Positions 1 to 13,700 of a DNA stretch of 64,000 bases are shown here, in pieces. How positions within the stretch are numbered: the stretch's first letter is position 1; each line of letters opens with the position of its first letter. The notes beneath the pieces are model-generated. The model saw only the letters and a list, made by a program, of their open reading frames with translations. It did no database searches and was not told the origin of the DNA. Source of the DNA: Sporomusa sp. KB1 (GTDB taxonomy: Bacteria > Bacillota > Negativicutes > Sporomusales > Sporomusaceae); NCBI RefSeq assembly GCF_007830295.1, contig NZ_VLKC01000001.1, positions 143,773-207,772 on the forward strand, given 5' to 3'. Made by a program: the position numbers and the translations under genes.

Positions 1-593
1 TGATTAAAGAAATTCGCAAGGGCACTCCCCAAGGCCGGATTCTCGGCTGTGGTGCAGCAACCGTAGGACGCGTCTATGGCGTTTCCAGGGTTCCTGTCGT
101 CAAGGGCCAGGCAATTCCAGCGTACGACCCGCGTGCGGTTAAGGGTGTAGGTTTGACCTACGCTACCACTCCGATGGGCGCTGACCATACGTCCGGTTAT
201 GCGGTTGCTACCAATATCCTCAAGATCGGCGGCGATGTCGACCCGCTGAAAAAAGAGGGTAATATCGAACTGTCCCGCAACCTGCAAATTGCCACTGCCG
301 CTGTTGACAGCACCGGTATGTGCCTGTTTGTTGCGTTCGCTATCCTGGACATTCCCGATGGTTTCCAGGCGTTGATTGATATGATTAATGCCCAGTATGG
401 TCTGTCTCTTACCGCCGACGATGTTACTGAGCTCGGAAAATCTGTTCTCAAGGCTGAGCGCGGCTTCAACCATCGGGCCGGCTTTACCAATGCCGATGAC
501 CGTTTGCCGGAGTTCTTCGAGGAAGAATGTGCACCACATAACACTACCTGGGACTTTACAGACGAAGAAATCGACGAAGTATTCAATTTCTAG
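1..593 (+). CDS. Aldehyde:ferredoxin oxidoreductase, C-terminal part (5' truncated by window)
   Basis: The frame is open from base 3 with no start codon, so the gene begins before the window. The visible ~196 residues read as the C-terminal domains of the tungsten/molybdopterin aldehyde:ferredoxin oxidoreductase family: a VVKGQAIPAYDPRAVKG stretch, then YATTPMGADHT, then DSTGMC, where the Cys fits the last [4Fe-4S] ligand of the family. Family members oxidise aldehydes to acids with ferredoxin, or reduce acids in acetogens; they are cytoplasmic. The protein ends ...EVFNF with TAG at 591-593, followed by a strong hairpin. The substrate cannot be told from this part. Confidence 0.85.
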   Translation, partial: IKEIRKGTPQGRILGCGAATVGRVYGVSRVPVVKGQAIPAYDPRAVKGVGLTYATTPMGADHTSGYAVATNILKIGGDVDPLKKEGNIELSRNLQIATAAVDSTGMCLFVAFAILDIPDGFQALIDMINAQYGLSLTADDVTELGKSVLKAERGFNHRAGFTNADDRLPEFFEEECAPHNTTWDFTDEEIDEVFNF

Positions 594-957
594 TCAGCTA
601 AGAAAGACCGTAGTCACTGACTGTATTGCTAAAGGTTAAGTGACATGGAATGATATAGCTGTGGACAGTTTAACCAAACAAAGACGGGGCCGTGTTGAAA
701 CGTAAGAGTTTTAGCACGGCCCCTCCCACTTATTAAAAAACATATAGTTTTAGTACAAATAGTAACTGTATATAAACATAGCCTACAAAAACCTTTTTAA
801 ATTTCATATATTGTTTATTTTTGTCTAAATTGCACTACCTTCCTAATCAAAACCTATCCTATTTTGGTAAACTTTGCTATACTGAAAACAAGTTGAAATT
901 TTCTTAACCAATACTATACGATCACCGTCGTGAACTGATTTTGAGGAGGTAAGTATC
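594..957. other. Intergenic region with hairpin and weak promoter
   Basis: About 360 AT-rich bases without a gene. Besides the hairpin at 686-723, TTGAAA at 893-898 with TATACG at 915-920 or TACGAT at 917-922 could be the promoter for the acetyltransferase, but neither -10 is strong. I see nothing else in it. Confidence 0.4.
686..723 (+). terminator. Terminator hairpin after the AOR-family gene
   Basis: GGGGCCGTG (686-694) pairs with CACGGCCCC (715-723). The intervening bases extend the stem (TTGAAAC with GTTTTAG, including wobble pairs) to about 16 bp around a 6-nt loop. There is only a weak T-tract after it, so termination is likely but not textbook. Confidence 0.6.
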
Positions 958-1626
958 ATGAGTAAAAGTACTCTAGACACTAATGAGCTTATAGAATATA
1001 AGTTGCTGACTTTTGCTGACACTGAGCAAACTGCTGCCTGTTTTAGCAAAATATTTATTTTTGAAGAGCCAATGACAAAAAGCCTGGGGTTGAGCCACCA
1101 GCAATTTCATTCTTTAGCCGAAGATTATTGCCAACTTGCAGCCGAGGATGGCTTGAGTTATATTTCGATTGAAAAAGCAACAGGTAACGTGATTGGTTTC
1201 GCAATTTGTGTTGATCTAAAATTTGATCCCGCACGTGCGAAAGCTGTTGATCCCGTAATTATGCAGCAAGTAATACCTTCGAGTGTGTTGCTTCAGGAAT
1301 TGGGGAATCGCTTTATCCAAAAAATGGACTTCATTGCTGGAGATTGTCTGCATATGTTTTATACCGGAGTAGATTCCCAATTTAAGGCGCTGGGGATAGC
1401 AACTTGCTTAGCAGAAAAAGCTTTGGCAAATGCAGTTTCTAAAGGATATAAATATGCCCTCGCCGAGTGTACCAGCTTAAAATCAAAAAAAGTCCTGGAG
1501 AAATTAGGATTTCGGGAAGAAAATCGTATAGTCTATGGTGATCTAAACTGTGATGGCCCTAACCCTTTTGAAAATCTGGAGGGATATTGTGCGCTAATGG
1601 TGAAAGAACTAACAAAAGGCTGTTAA
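958..1626 (+). CDS. GNAT-family N-acetyltransferase
   Basis: A 222-residue protein with the GNAT fold layout. A core beta-strand region around residues 80-90 (GNVIGFAICVDL) is followed by the acetyl-CoA-binding stretch FKALGIATCLAEKALANA (about residues 141-158) and the C-terminal ECTSLKSKKVLEKLGF motif. It would transfer an acetyl group from acetyl-CoA to an amine. The length exceeds the minimal GNAT domain by an N-terminal ~60 residues, as in arylalkylamine-type members. The start is well set by GAGGAGG 7 nt upstream. It is convergent with the NRPS gene and separated by a shared terminator, so it is not in that operon; a role in tailoring or self-protection is only a guess. Confidence 0.75.
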   Translation: MSKSTLDTNELIEYKLLTFADTEQTAACFSKIFIFEEPMTKSLGLSHQQFHSLAEDYCQLAAEDGLSYISIEKATGNVIGFAICVDLKFDPARAKAVDPVIMQQVIPSSVLLQELGNRFIQKMDFIAGDCLHMFYTGVDSQFKALGIATCLAEKALANAVSKGYKYALAECTSLKSKKVLEKLGFREENRIVYGDLNCDGPNPFENLEGYCALMVKELTKGC

Positions 1627-1713
1627 AGGCCTATGTAATCCTCATCTTGTATGGTTCAAGGTGGGGATTATTTTATGTTTACAAAGCAGGAGCCACAGTA
1701 GCGAGTTAGGAAA

Positions 1714-1743
1714 GAAAAGAGGAGGTAATACCTCCTCTTTTTC
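1714..1743. terminator. Bidirectional terminator between acetyltransferase and NRPS
   Basis: AAAAGAGGAGGTA (1715-1727) and TACCTCCTCTTTT (1729-1741) form an almost loopless inverted repeat. It is A-rich on the left and T-rich on the right, so it ends with a U-tract on both strands. It lies between the two convergent genes. Confidence 0.8.
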
Positions 1744-1748
1744 TTTCC

Positions 1749-4700
1749 TTAATACTCGGTATCAAAGAACCCTAATCCGTCTAATGCTTCAATTGCTTTC
1801 TTAATGTATACTTCTGAAGTCAGTGGCCATTTAAAGTTTAGTCTGTATAGAACCTCTGTTGTAAATTCGTTTGTTCTACCTAATCCATAGACTGGTTTTT
1901 CTGTGCTATTTTCTTGATATGCCAAAATTCCTGTAAGTGCGGGCATAAGTTTAGCCTCCTGCATCTTTTCCTTTAAGCATTCTGCAAACTCACGGTCACT
2001 TACAATATCGATCGCAAAGCCATACTCTTTCATTGCGTAGATAATATCCGACATATAGATAGCATGATTGTTACAGGGATGGAATACCGTATATTCCTTA
2101 TTGGTTTGCGCCAGCTTTACAATGGCTTTTGCCGTACTATCAATTGGCGAAAACTCTTCCGCACCACCCATAAATGCTACCGGGAATTTCCCTAGCAGTT
2201 TAAAAGATTTTAAACTATTCATAAAGGAATTGCCCTGGAAGTTGATTTGGAATTCTCCGTCTGTATTTCTCGACATCAAATTGCCTACACGCATGATTTT
2301 GGCTTTCAATCCCTTATCTACTATTGCCTCTAACACACACCGTTCTGCCAAAAATTTACTATAGATATATTTATTGTCTAAGGTTTGTCCCAGATATAGC
2401 TGGGATTCTTTAATCTTACAATCCTTCATGGCCGCATCGCCTGTTCCGGAAACGCTGGTAGTGGAAACCTGGATTAACTGTGCCTTATTGTCCAGGCAAT
2501 ACTGGATTAGCTTTTGTACGCCGCCGACATTGACTTTTTCCAGTTCATCACCGGCCGCAAAATGTTTAACATTCGCCGCGCAGTTTATTACTGTATCGAC
2601 TGTTACTTGGCTTGCTGCCAATTCGGTAATATCGCCTTCTACGGTAAAGATCCGTTTTCCAAACAGTTCAGCATACTCATTGTCAAAGTAGTATACTAGC
2701 CGGACTTTCAGCCTGGTATCAGAGGCAATATTATCTTTGGAACGAATGAGACAATACACTTTGCCGGGATAGTTTTCCAGGAATTCTTTCAGGATATGAA
2801 TTCCTAAAAATCCGGTAGCGCCGGCTAAGAGGATATCACCGATTGGCGTCTCGGTTATTTCGCTTAAGGTATTTTTGGCGAGAAGTTTATCAATAGCACT
2901 ATAGTCATAGGCACTCACGTCGGTAGTTACCGCTTCTTCTACGTTGTTGGTTAAAAACTCGGCAAGTTTTTGCGGCGTTTGATGTTTAAAGACATTGGCA
3001 TAGGTTATTCCAATATCGAGTGCCATTGCTTTAACTACTACATTCATGGCTTGCAGGGAAGTGCCCCCAAGGTCAAAGAAGCTGTCTGTAATGCCTACTT
3101 TGTCAAGTGTTAGCGTTTCCGCAAAAATATGGCAAAGCTGCTCTTCCACTTCGTTCGTAGGCGCAACATATTCATTGTAGTTCTTGATTTCCGGCGTTGG
3201 CAGGGCTTTTACATCCATTTTTCCATTGGGTGTAACTGGCATCTTGTCTAGCTGGGTAAAGGTGGTAGGCACCATGTAGGCGGTAAGCTGCCGCTTTAAG
3301 TACTCGCGTAAATCACTTATGTCTATTTTGTCTTTCGCGGTGAAATAGGCGCAAAGATAATCTGCATTTTGCAGCTGTTTGATCGTAACTACACTTGCCG
3401 TTATGCCTGCATATTCATTCATGCGGGATTCAATTTCGCCTAGCTCGATCCGAAGCCCTCTCAGCTTAATCTGATCATCCATTCTGCCCATAATATCAAT
3501 TTCGCCAGCAGCCGTCCATTTGGCATAGTCACCAGATTTATAGACTCGTTCGCCCTTAAACTGGATAAACTTTTCGTCAGTCAGGTCTTGGCGGTTTAAA
3601 TATCCTCTGCCTACCCCTTTTCCACCAATGAGTAATTCGCCAACTACGCCGATTGGCAGTACATTCAACTCTTTATCGACAACATACAGCGCAACATTAG
3701 ACAGTGCTTTGCCGATTGTTATTTCTTCATTTTCAAGTTCTTTCGCATTTGTCGCTATCGTGGTTTCGGTCGGTCCATAGGTATTATAGATTAGCGCCGC
3801 CGTATATTTTCTCAGCGCAGTAAAGAAGTTTACCGGAAATTTTTCGCCGCCGCAGATAATTAATTTAATTTTACCAAGCGCCTTAGCAAAAGCCCCTGCT
3901 TCAATATACTGCATTATCCGTGAGGGAGTTGTCGACATCACATCAACACCGTTTTCCGTAATAAACTCAGCTAACAGCATGGGGTTATTGGCTCGATCTT
4001 CGTCGGCAAAAACCAGGGTTAAGCCATTGGCGAGTGTTACTAAGGCTTCTTCCAGGAATACATCAAAGGCGACGGTAGTGACTGATAGCATTGTCGAACA
4101 AGTGGTTACTATCTTGTTAATATAGAAGTTAGATTTTAGCGGCAATACATAATTTACAATATTGCGATGTTCGATCATTACGCCTTTGGGTTTGCCGGTT
4201 GAGCCTGAGGTATAGATGATATAGCACAGATTCTTTGCAGTTGCTTCGGTTTGGGGATTAGCTTCATTCTTATTTTGCAATAATTCATCAACAACTAAGC
4301 CATTGCTAAACTGATGTGTTGCCTGCTTACTTTCCGTTGTGATTATATATTGGGCTTCACTGTCTTCCAGCACATGTTTGATTCGGTCTGCCGGGTATTC
4401 GGGATCAACCGGAATAAAGGCACCGCCTGATTTGATTATGCCGAATATCGTGCAAATAAGCCTGCTGTCGCGTGGCAATAAAAAGGCGACTTTGTCTTCT
4501 GGTTTGATTCCTTTGGCGATTAATGCATTTGCTATTTTGTTTGCCGCCGTATTCAACGCGGCATAGGATAAGGTTTTGTCAATTGCGATAAGTGCTGGTT
4601 TCTCGTCATTTGCGGCTGCCGCTTTCTCAAATAGTTCTTGCAGGGTTTGGTCGGCATAGTCCTCGCTTGCAGGAATAAAGCTTGCCAGCAATTGTCGCTG

Positions 4701-7700
4701 CTTTTCATTTACAAGGGAAATATCTTTGCATAACAGCTGGGGATTTTTGGCGATTTGTTGGGCAAATTCAGCCAAGGCACTGCTTAGGGTCGCAATATAC
4801 GCCTTAGTATACAGACTTTCATCATACTCAATAACAAGCTGATACTCCTCATTTTTCAGGCTTACATCAATTGCTAAGGGGAATTTCACTTTGTTCAGCG
4901 CCAGGATCTCTGTTTCCAAGGCTTGTCCTTCGAGGATAGCAGTATCAAACAGACCGCCCTGATAAGCATAGTTAATCTGTGGTACGATTTTATGTTTTTC
5001 GACCATTTTGGTAAAGGGATAGATTTCATTTGCCAGGGTTGCATACATGTTTTCTTGCACGGCCTTAACGCAAGCTGCCACTGTTTCCCCAGGATTAATC
5101 TGAACAACTACCGGCAGGGTTTTTACGAACATCCCCATAATGCCATTTAGCTTATTTTCGCTTCTGCCGCTGGAAATCGTGGTTATCGCTATTCTTTCTT
5201 CTCTGGTATAACGGGTTAGGGTATTGCAGAGTGCTGCCAGGAATACGCTGCTTGGCGTTACAGCATTTTCTTTGCAGAAGTTTGTTATGCCCTGTCCGGG
5301 AATATTGGTGACAACAAGTTCAGCTTGACCTTCCCCCTCTCCCTTTGCTACTTTGGGAAGTTCAGTCATGCTGTCACTTAGCATATGATCGAAGAATTTT
5401 TCTGCAGCAAGATATGTTTCGCTTTCTGCCAGTTGTTCTTCTTCAAGAGCATATTCAAAGGCAGTATAGCTTTCCTGCTGAAGTTCTGCACCGTTATAGG
5501 CTGTTACTAAATCGGCGGTAAACACCCCTAAGGCACTGCCGTCAAAGATGATATGGTGAATATCTACAAATAAATAAGTGTAGTTTTCTGTATAGTAAAT
5601 GGCGATGCGGTAGAGCGGCCCGGCAAAGAGGTCAAAGGGCTGAACAAAGGCTGCCTTGATGCTCTCTATTTCTGCTTGGCTTACTTTTGCTACGCGAATG
5701 GCTACTGGTTTGTCATCTTGTCTTAGTTGTACAACTTGCCCGTCTTTGGTTCCCAGGCAGGTTTTCAGGTAAGGGTGGGCTTCTATCACTTTTTCAGCAG
5801 CGGCTTGCAGCTTATTGGGATCTACTTTATTGGAGAATTTGATTACTTCGGGAATGTTGTATTGCAGTGCTGCCCGGTCTTTTTCCCATTCGTAGTAAAG
5901 GCCGCGTTGGTTCTCTGTGAGTGGATAGCATTCTCTTTTGGCAAAAGCTGCTATTGTTTCTGCTTGGGCGGTAGTTTGGAGGATTGCTGCCAGCTTTTCG
6001 ATGGTTTTGTTTTGGAGGATATCATTTGTCTTGATGTTGAGGTTGAATTGCTGATAGATGGCAACTGACATCTTTATTGCCAACATGGAGGTCATGCCTA
6101 CATGGAATAGATCATCGGTAATGCCAAAGTCTTCTGTTCCTAACAGGTTGGCTACCAGGTCAAATAGCTGCTGCTGACTTTCCGTTTGTGGCAGTACCCG
6201 CTCTTGACGTTCAATCACCGGATCAGGCAAAGCTCTGCGATTTACTTTACCGTTTGAAGTAAGCGGCAGTTGAGCTAGCTCAGTAAAGGCAGTCGGAATC
6301 ATGAAGGTTGTAAGTTTCGCGGCCAGTTGTTCTTTTAGTTTTTCTACATCAATGTTGCTTTCCGCTGTATAGTAGCCGCAAAGGTGCTGTGTGCCGCCAA
6401 TTTCTTTAACGACAACAGCGCAGCTTGTTATGCCCTCATAAGTTAGGATTTGACTTTCAATTTCGCCTAATTCAATTCTCAAACCGCGTAGTTTTACTTG
6501 TCCGTCCATTCTCCCCAGGTATTCAATTTCACCATCCTTGGTCCATCGTACCAGATCGCCTGTTCGATAAATACGTTTCCCCTGCCACATAATAAACTTT
6601 TCCCGGGTTATGTCTTCACGGTTTAAATAGCCTCTACCAACACCAGCCCCACCAATGCACAGTTCACCGGCAGTTCCGATGGGAAGCAGTTGCAGATTGG
6701 TATCCAGCACATAGAGCTGATAGTTAGCCAGTGGCTTGCCAATAATTGCACTATTGTAATCATTCTTGATTTCATAGCTTGTTGTAAAAAGCGTACATTC
6801 TGTCGGCCCATAGACATTATAAAAATCATAGGCTGGTTTTTTGATCGGCAATAACTTTTCCCCACCCACAAGGAGTGCCCGTAATGACGTATTATCAAAT
6901 TCTTCAACAAACTGTCTGCCAAGCTGGGTAGTCATAAAGGCTATGGAAAGTTGATTTTCTTCAAAGTATTGATTAAGTTTGATAAAATCCAGTCGCATTG
7001 CTGTTGGGATGATATAGGTCGCTGCTCCACAGGTGATATAGGGATAGATATCCAGCATATGGGCATCAAAGCCAAAGTTTGCATAGCCTGCTGCTCGATC
7101 ATTTTCAGTTACGCGGTAATACGCTTGAAACCAATTGCAATAATTGGCCAGGTTATGATTTTCAAGTATGCAACCCTTGGGAGTTCCTGTAGACCCTGAT
7201 GTGTAGAGTATGACAAACATATCCTTAGGCACGGGAAGCGTCAGGGTTATACTTTCGTCAACCTCGATTGTGGCAATATCTGCAGTTGTTATTACCGTTC
7301 CGCTAAATTGAGGAAGATGTTCTGCTACTCTATTTTGCTCAGATAGTATCAGTTGAACACCGGCATCTTGGATCATGAACTCCAGTCTGTCGGTTGGAAA
7401 GGAATAGTCTAGCGGCATATAGGCTCCGCCGGCTTTTATGATGGCCAGTGGATAAATAACCATATATTCACTGCGATCAATAAGTACACCTACAATTTGT
7501 TCCGCGCCGACACCTACTGTTTTGAGTTTTTTGGCGAGCTTATCGGTTATTTCATCAAGTTCTTGGTAGGTATATTGCTTTTGCTCATAGACTACGGCGA
7601 TATTATTGGGCACTCGTCGTACTTGCTGCTTAAACATTTCAACGATACTGCCACATGGACTGCGGTATTCGGTATCGGTCTGGTTAAAGCATTCCAATGT

Positions 7701-10700
7701 TTTTAGTTGTTCGTCACTTATAATAGCAATGTCTTTGCATAATATGGTTGGATTTTCTGTTAATACAGCAGCCATTCCCGCCAGAATTTGTTCAATTTCC
7801 GCATTACCATATGTATTGGTATGATAGGTAATCCCGATTGTCAGGCTTTCCTGAAGATAGGCTATAACCGAAATACCATAGTTGGTTTGTTCGCGGACCG
7901 CCTCAGGTATAAAATCAATAGCAGCTTGCTGTATTTTGGGTTCGGCGATGTGGTAATTCTCAAATGCCATGATTGTCCTGATCAAACTACTGCCAGCATC
8001 ACTTAATTGCTGGACTTCAGAGAGCGCACAGGTGTCATAGCGGGTGCTTTCGATGGCCTGCTGCTGCAGTTTTTGCAGCAGACTGCCAAGGGTTTCCTCC
8101 TTGTCTGTTTGCACACGTACCGGAATGGTATTGATAAAGAGACCGACCATTTCCTCTGCCCCGGCAATGCCTGTATTTCTGCCAGATACTACTTTCCCGA
8201 ATACGACATCCCCGGTATTGGTATATTTTTGCAGCACCAAGCCCCAGGCTGCCTCGACTGCGGTGTTGATAGTCACATCATAGTGACTGCAAACAGTTTG
8301 TATTTGTTCGGTAATTTCTTTGCTGAACTGGTAGGTTACTGTACTTTCCTGTTCCTCGCCGCCAGTAGGAATACCCAATGGGTGAATCGCTGCGTCAGTA
8401 GAGTAGCCGCAAAGGAGATTTTTCCAATAGGTATGGGCCGCTTCCTTATTCTGAGCGAGAAGGCTTCTTACATGGTCCTCATAGCGTGTTCTTGTTGGTT
8501 GCCCAACTGCAATATATTCCTGACCGGCATAGAGAGTGTTACAGATATTCATAAAATCGTTCATGACAAGGGAAAGACACCAGCCATCAATAATGATATG
8601 ATGTGTGCTCCAGATCAGACAATAATTGTCTGCGGATATTTTTACTATGGTTACTCGCAGTAGTGGATCTTCCTGCAGATCAAAGCCGCGCTGAATATCC
8701 TGTTGTTTAAGCATTTCCAGCTGTTCTGACGTATCACTAGCACCACTTATGTCCACCTGACTTACTTCAAAAGCTCTTCCCTTGAGAATAGCCTGGCGAG
8801 ATTCACTCAGACCTTTGTAAAGAATAGCGGTCCGGAGTACTTCATGTATTTGTCCCAAGTGGTAGAGTGCTTTTTGTAATAAAGCTACAGATAATGGCTT
8901 AGTCAAACGAAAAATGTTTTGCAAAAAGTAGCTGGTAGACTCTGGTTCAGCCAGGCGGTGAAACAGCATTCCCTCTTGCATAGGGGTTAGTGGATAGATG
9001 CACTCTATTTCCCAGCCTTTGGCTTTCGTCTGCTGCAATAAGGCTTCGAATTCGGTATCATTCCAGACTATTTCGCCTAAATCGGCAGCCGTTATCTCAA
9101 TATTTTCATGGGAAACACAATGGGCTATCAGCAGCTTTAGTTCTTGGGCGAAAGCGTCCCCTAGCTGCGTTATCATGGCATCCTTGTATTTTGTTCGGTC
9201 ATAGCCGATATCCATCAATAGCTGCTTATCTTTCACTAAACCATTTAAGGCAATGGGCGAACCAAAGGTGTTGCCTTCATAGACAGCCTGCCCCTGCGGT
9301 GCTTGGTTATTTACAGCAAACAAGGCCCCTGTATGTTCTTCAGATAATTCCCCTAAGTAGTTAAAGGAGATATCTGGCTGAAGCTGTTGGTCTAATGCGG
9401 TCTCACCGATATATTGGAGAATACCGTAACCGATACCGTGGTTTGGCACACGTCGCAGTGTTTCTTTTACGCGACGTATATCACTCCTTATATCGAAACC
9501 GATATCAGTAAGAACGATAGGATATACGCTGGTGAACCAGCCTACTGTCCGGTCAATTGGCAGATGTTCACCAATAGGTTCTCTGCCGTGACCTTCCAGA
9601 TTAATGCTTACCGTTGTTTGCCCTGTAACCTTATGCACTGCTCTCCCGAGAGCGCAGAGCAGTAAGTCGTTGACTTCGGTATGATAGGCTATGGAGGCGG
9701 TGGAAACTAAGGCACGAGTTTGCTCTTCGTCTATCGCCACACTTACATTTCCCAAACCTGTCTCCCCGGAGCAAGCAGCAGGAATACGCCCGGCAGAAAA
9801 ACTATCCTGTACCTTCTTCCAGTAGGGAATTTCCTGTTTGATCGCATAGCTTGTGCGATAACGTCCGATGGCCTCACTCCACATTTTGAAGGATACGGTT
9901 TTAGGAGGAAGCGCAATTTGCTCGCTTCGCATGACTTGTCTGTACGCGGTATTTATATCTTCGATGAGGATACGCCAGGATACTCCGTCCACTACCAGAT
10001 GATGGATGACAATAAATAGCATATCGATAGACGGTGTACGGAAGAGTCCGGCCTGCAGCATGGGACCACTGGTCAAATCAAACCCAGCTTGCATGTTATT
10101 GCAGGCTACTTCCATAGCACTTTGCCACCGGTTATCTTCTTGATACTCATAGGTAGTCAGACTGTAGAGTTGTTCGCTTTCGACCGGACGAATCTCTTGT
10201 CGACCAGCCGAACGATAAACAGCCCGCAGCATGTCATGGTGTGCTGTCAAGGCATGTAACGATTGACCTAGTACGGTTTCGTCTACGCGCTGGGCTGATT
10301 CCAGCATTATAGATTGGTTGAAATGGTGGGGACGAGGCAAGTTTTGCGCAAAGAAATAGGCTTGAATGAAGGTTAACGGAGCTTCGCCTGCGACGGCTTG
10401 CTGATCAATAGTTGGCGTCGTACCTTGACAGGCGGCTGTTTCACTAATAGCACGAATGGTTTTTCCCTGCATCACTATTGGCACTGTTACAAAAACGCCT
10501 TGCTCACGAAGTTTGGACACCATCCGTATGGCCTTGATAGAATCTCCACCTAAAGCAAAGAAGCTGTCATCAATCCCAATCTTCTCTATGCCTAGTATCA
10601 TTTCAAATACGCTGGCAAGAATGGCTTCTGTTTCATTGTGAGGAGCTACATACGTGGCGCTGCCGTGTATCTCAGGTAAAGGCAGCGCCTTCCTATCCAC

Positions 10701-13700
10701 TTTACCGTTAGGTGTCAGCGGCAAACTATCTAATTGCATTAGGAAAGACGGCACCATATACCCAGTCAAGCTTGCGGCCAGATGTTCTTTTAGTTCTTCC
10801 GTATTAACCGTTTTGTTCGTTGTGAAGTAGCCGCACAAATGCTGGACTTTGCCAATTTCTTTAATTTCAGCTACGCTCGCTGTGATTCCGGCAAATTTAG
10901 CCATTGCATTTTCTACTTCTCCTAGCTCAATACGGAAACCTCTCAGTTTTACTTGATTATCAATTCTCCCTACATATTCAAGCTCACCATTTTCATTCCA
11001 ACAAACCAAGTCGCCGGTACGGTACAGCTTGGCATTTTCTTCGCAGGTCTTAAACGGATTGTCGATGAACTTTTCTTTCGTTAGCTCTTCTCTGTTCCAA
11101 TAACCGAGTGCTAATTGACTACCTGACATGCATAATTCTCCGGCTACTCCTATCGGCATTAGGTTATTGTTTTTATCAACCACATACGCCCAGGAGTTTG
11201 CGACAGGCTTGCCGATTGGTATGTTGCCACTATCTTTCTCTTGGTCTACCACATGATAGCTGGAGCAAATAGTAAACTCTGTTGGTCCATAGCCATTTAC
11301 CATTTTTATATTTGTTTTTTTCACTTGTTTGAGCTTTTCGCCGCCCATGATTATATATCGCAGCGACAAATCAAATTGATTGAGTAATTCCATGCCAAAC
11401 TGTGTACTAAAGGTACCGCCGGTAATGTGATTGGCATGAAAGTATTGATGTAAGCCATGCATATTTTGCCGCAGTTCTTCGCTGATGATATGCAATTGGC
11501 CGCCAACGCTAAGTGCTGTAAATAAATCTTCCACTGAAGCATCAAAGCTAAAGCTGCTGTGACAACAGAGGTTATCTTTTGCTGTTAATTGGTAATCTCT
11601 TGTCCGCCATGCTAAAAATGCCGCTAACGATTTATGCCTGATCATAACTCCCTTGGGCTTCCCGGTTGAGCCTGATGTATAAATCATGTAGGCTAGATTT
11701 TCTGTAGTTGGCACTGTAAGCTGGATGTCTTGGTTGCTTGCTGTGGCAAAATCAAATTCATCAATAAAGATGACATTGTCTACCTGCATACCTTTTTGCT
11801 GATAGATGCTCCTTTCAGTAATTAACACTTTGGCTTTGCTGTCCTCAAGCATATACTCGATTCTTTCTTGCGGATACTCATTGTCTAGTGGTACATAGGC
11901 CCCGCCTGCTTTCATGGTTCCGATAACACTTACCATGAACTCTTTACGCCTTGGCAGCATGATGCCTACAAAGGTATTTGCCGTTACGCCTAAGCGTACA
12001 AGTTCTTTGGCAAGACAGTCAGTATAACCATCTGTTTGTCCGTAGGTAAAACTGCTCTGTTCATCAACCAACGCAATATTGCTTGCATTTTTTTCAACCT
12101 GCTTTTTAAATAAGTCAAGGAAGGTAGCCTGCCTGTCATAAGCTACACTTCGACCTCGAAAATCGTTTAACAGTTTCTGCTCAGTTTCTTTAGAGATGAT
12201 TGCCAGTTTGCCGCAGCTCTGTTCGGGATTTTCTGCGATTTGATTGACGCATTCAGCTATCGCACTGCTTAGTCCCTCAATATATGCCTTTGTATATAGG
12301 CTGCCGTCATAGTCAATAGACAGTTCATACTCATCATTTTTCAGGCCTACAACTATAGATACTGGGAATTTAGCTTTATTAAGTGCTAAGCCTTCTGGTT
12401 CCAAGGGTTGACCGGCAAGTTCAACGGTGTCGAGCACACCGCCCTGATATACATAGTTAATCTGTGGTACAATTTTATGTTTTTCGACCATTTTAGTAAA
12501 AGGATACAGTTCATTGGCCAGGGTTGTAAACGTATTCTCTTGTATTGCCTTAACACAAGCTACCGCTGTTTCCCCAGGATTAATCTGAACAACTACCGGC
12601 AGGGTTCTTACGAACATTCCCATAATGCCAATTAGTTTACTTTCGTTTCTGCCACTGGAAATTGTGGTTATGGCTATTCGTTCTTCTCTTGTATAACGGG
12701 TTAGGGTATTGCAGAGTGCTGCCAGAAATAAATTACTTGGCGTTACGGCATGTTCTTTACAAAATTCCATTAGCTTTTGGCCTGGAACATTGACGACAAC
12801 GACTTCAGCTTGCCCGGTGCCTTCTCCTTTGCTTGTTTGGGGAAGTTCGGTCATGTTCCCGCTTAGCTTGTTATCAAAAAATTTTTCGGCTACAAGATAT
12901 TTTTCACTTCCTGCCAGCTGTTCTTCTTCGAGGGCATATTCAAAGGCAGTGTAGCTTTCCTGTTGAAGTTCTGCGCCGTTATAGGCTGTTACTAAGTCAG
13001 TGGTGAACACCCCTATTGCACTGCCGTCAACGATGATATGGTGGATATCCATAAATAAATAAGTGTAGTTTTCTGTATAGTAAATGGCAATGCGGTAGAG
13101 CGGCCCGGCAAAGAGGTCAAAGGGCTGAACAAAGGCTGCTTTGATGCTCTCTATTTCTGCTTCGCTTGCTTTTGCTACGCGAATGGCTACTGGCTGGCCA
13201 TCTTGTCTTAGTTGTACAACTTGCCCTTCTTGGGTTCCCAGGCAGGTTTTCAGGTAGGGGTGGGCTTCTATCACTTTTTCAACAGCGGTTTGCAGCTTAT
13301 GGGGATCTACTTTATTGGAGAATTTGATTACCTCGGGAATATTGTATTGCAATGCTGCCCGTTCTTTTTCCCATTCGTAGTAAAGGCCGCGCTGATTTTC
13401 CGTGAGTGGATAGAATTCTCTTTTGGCAAAAACTGCTGCTTCTGCTTGGACAGTAGTTTGGAGGATTGCTGCCAGCTTTTCGATGGTTTTGTTGTTAATA
13501 ATGTCGATTGTTTTTATATTGCTATTGAATTGCTGGTAGATTGCGGTTGACATCTTTATTGCCAACATAGAAGTCATTCCTACATGGAATAGATCATCGG
13601 TAATGCCGAAGTCGTCGGTCCCTAACAGATTGGCTACTAGGTTAAATAGTTGCTGCTGACTTTCCGTTTGCGGCAGTACTCGCTCTTGACGTTCGATGAC

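Noticed and set aside
1626-1749. The GNAT acetyltransferase as a tailoring enzyme of the NRPS cluster.
   Set aside because: It is convergent, separated by a bidirectional terminator and has a generic fold; position alone is not enough.
4800-13700. Long internal repeats as a CRISPR or transposon signature.
   Set aside because: The repeats are two in-frame copies of NRPS T-C domains, not short spaced repeats or inverted termini. No CRISPR array was seen in the window.
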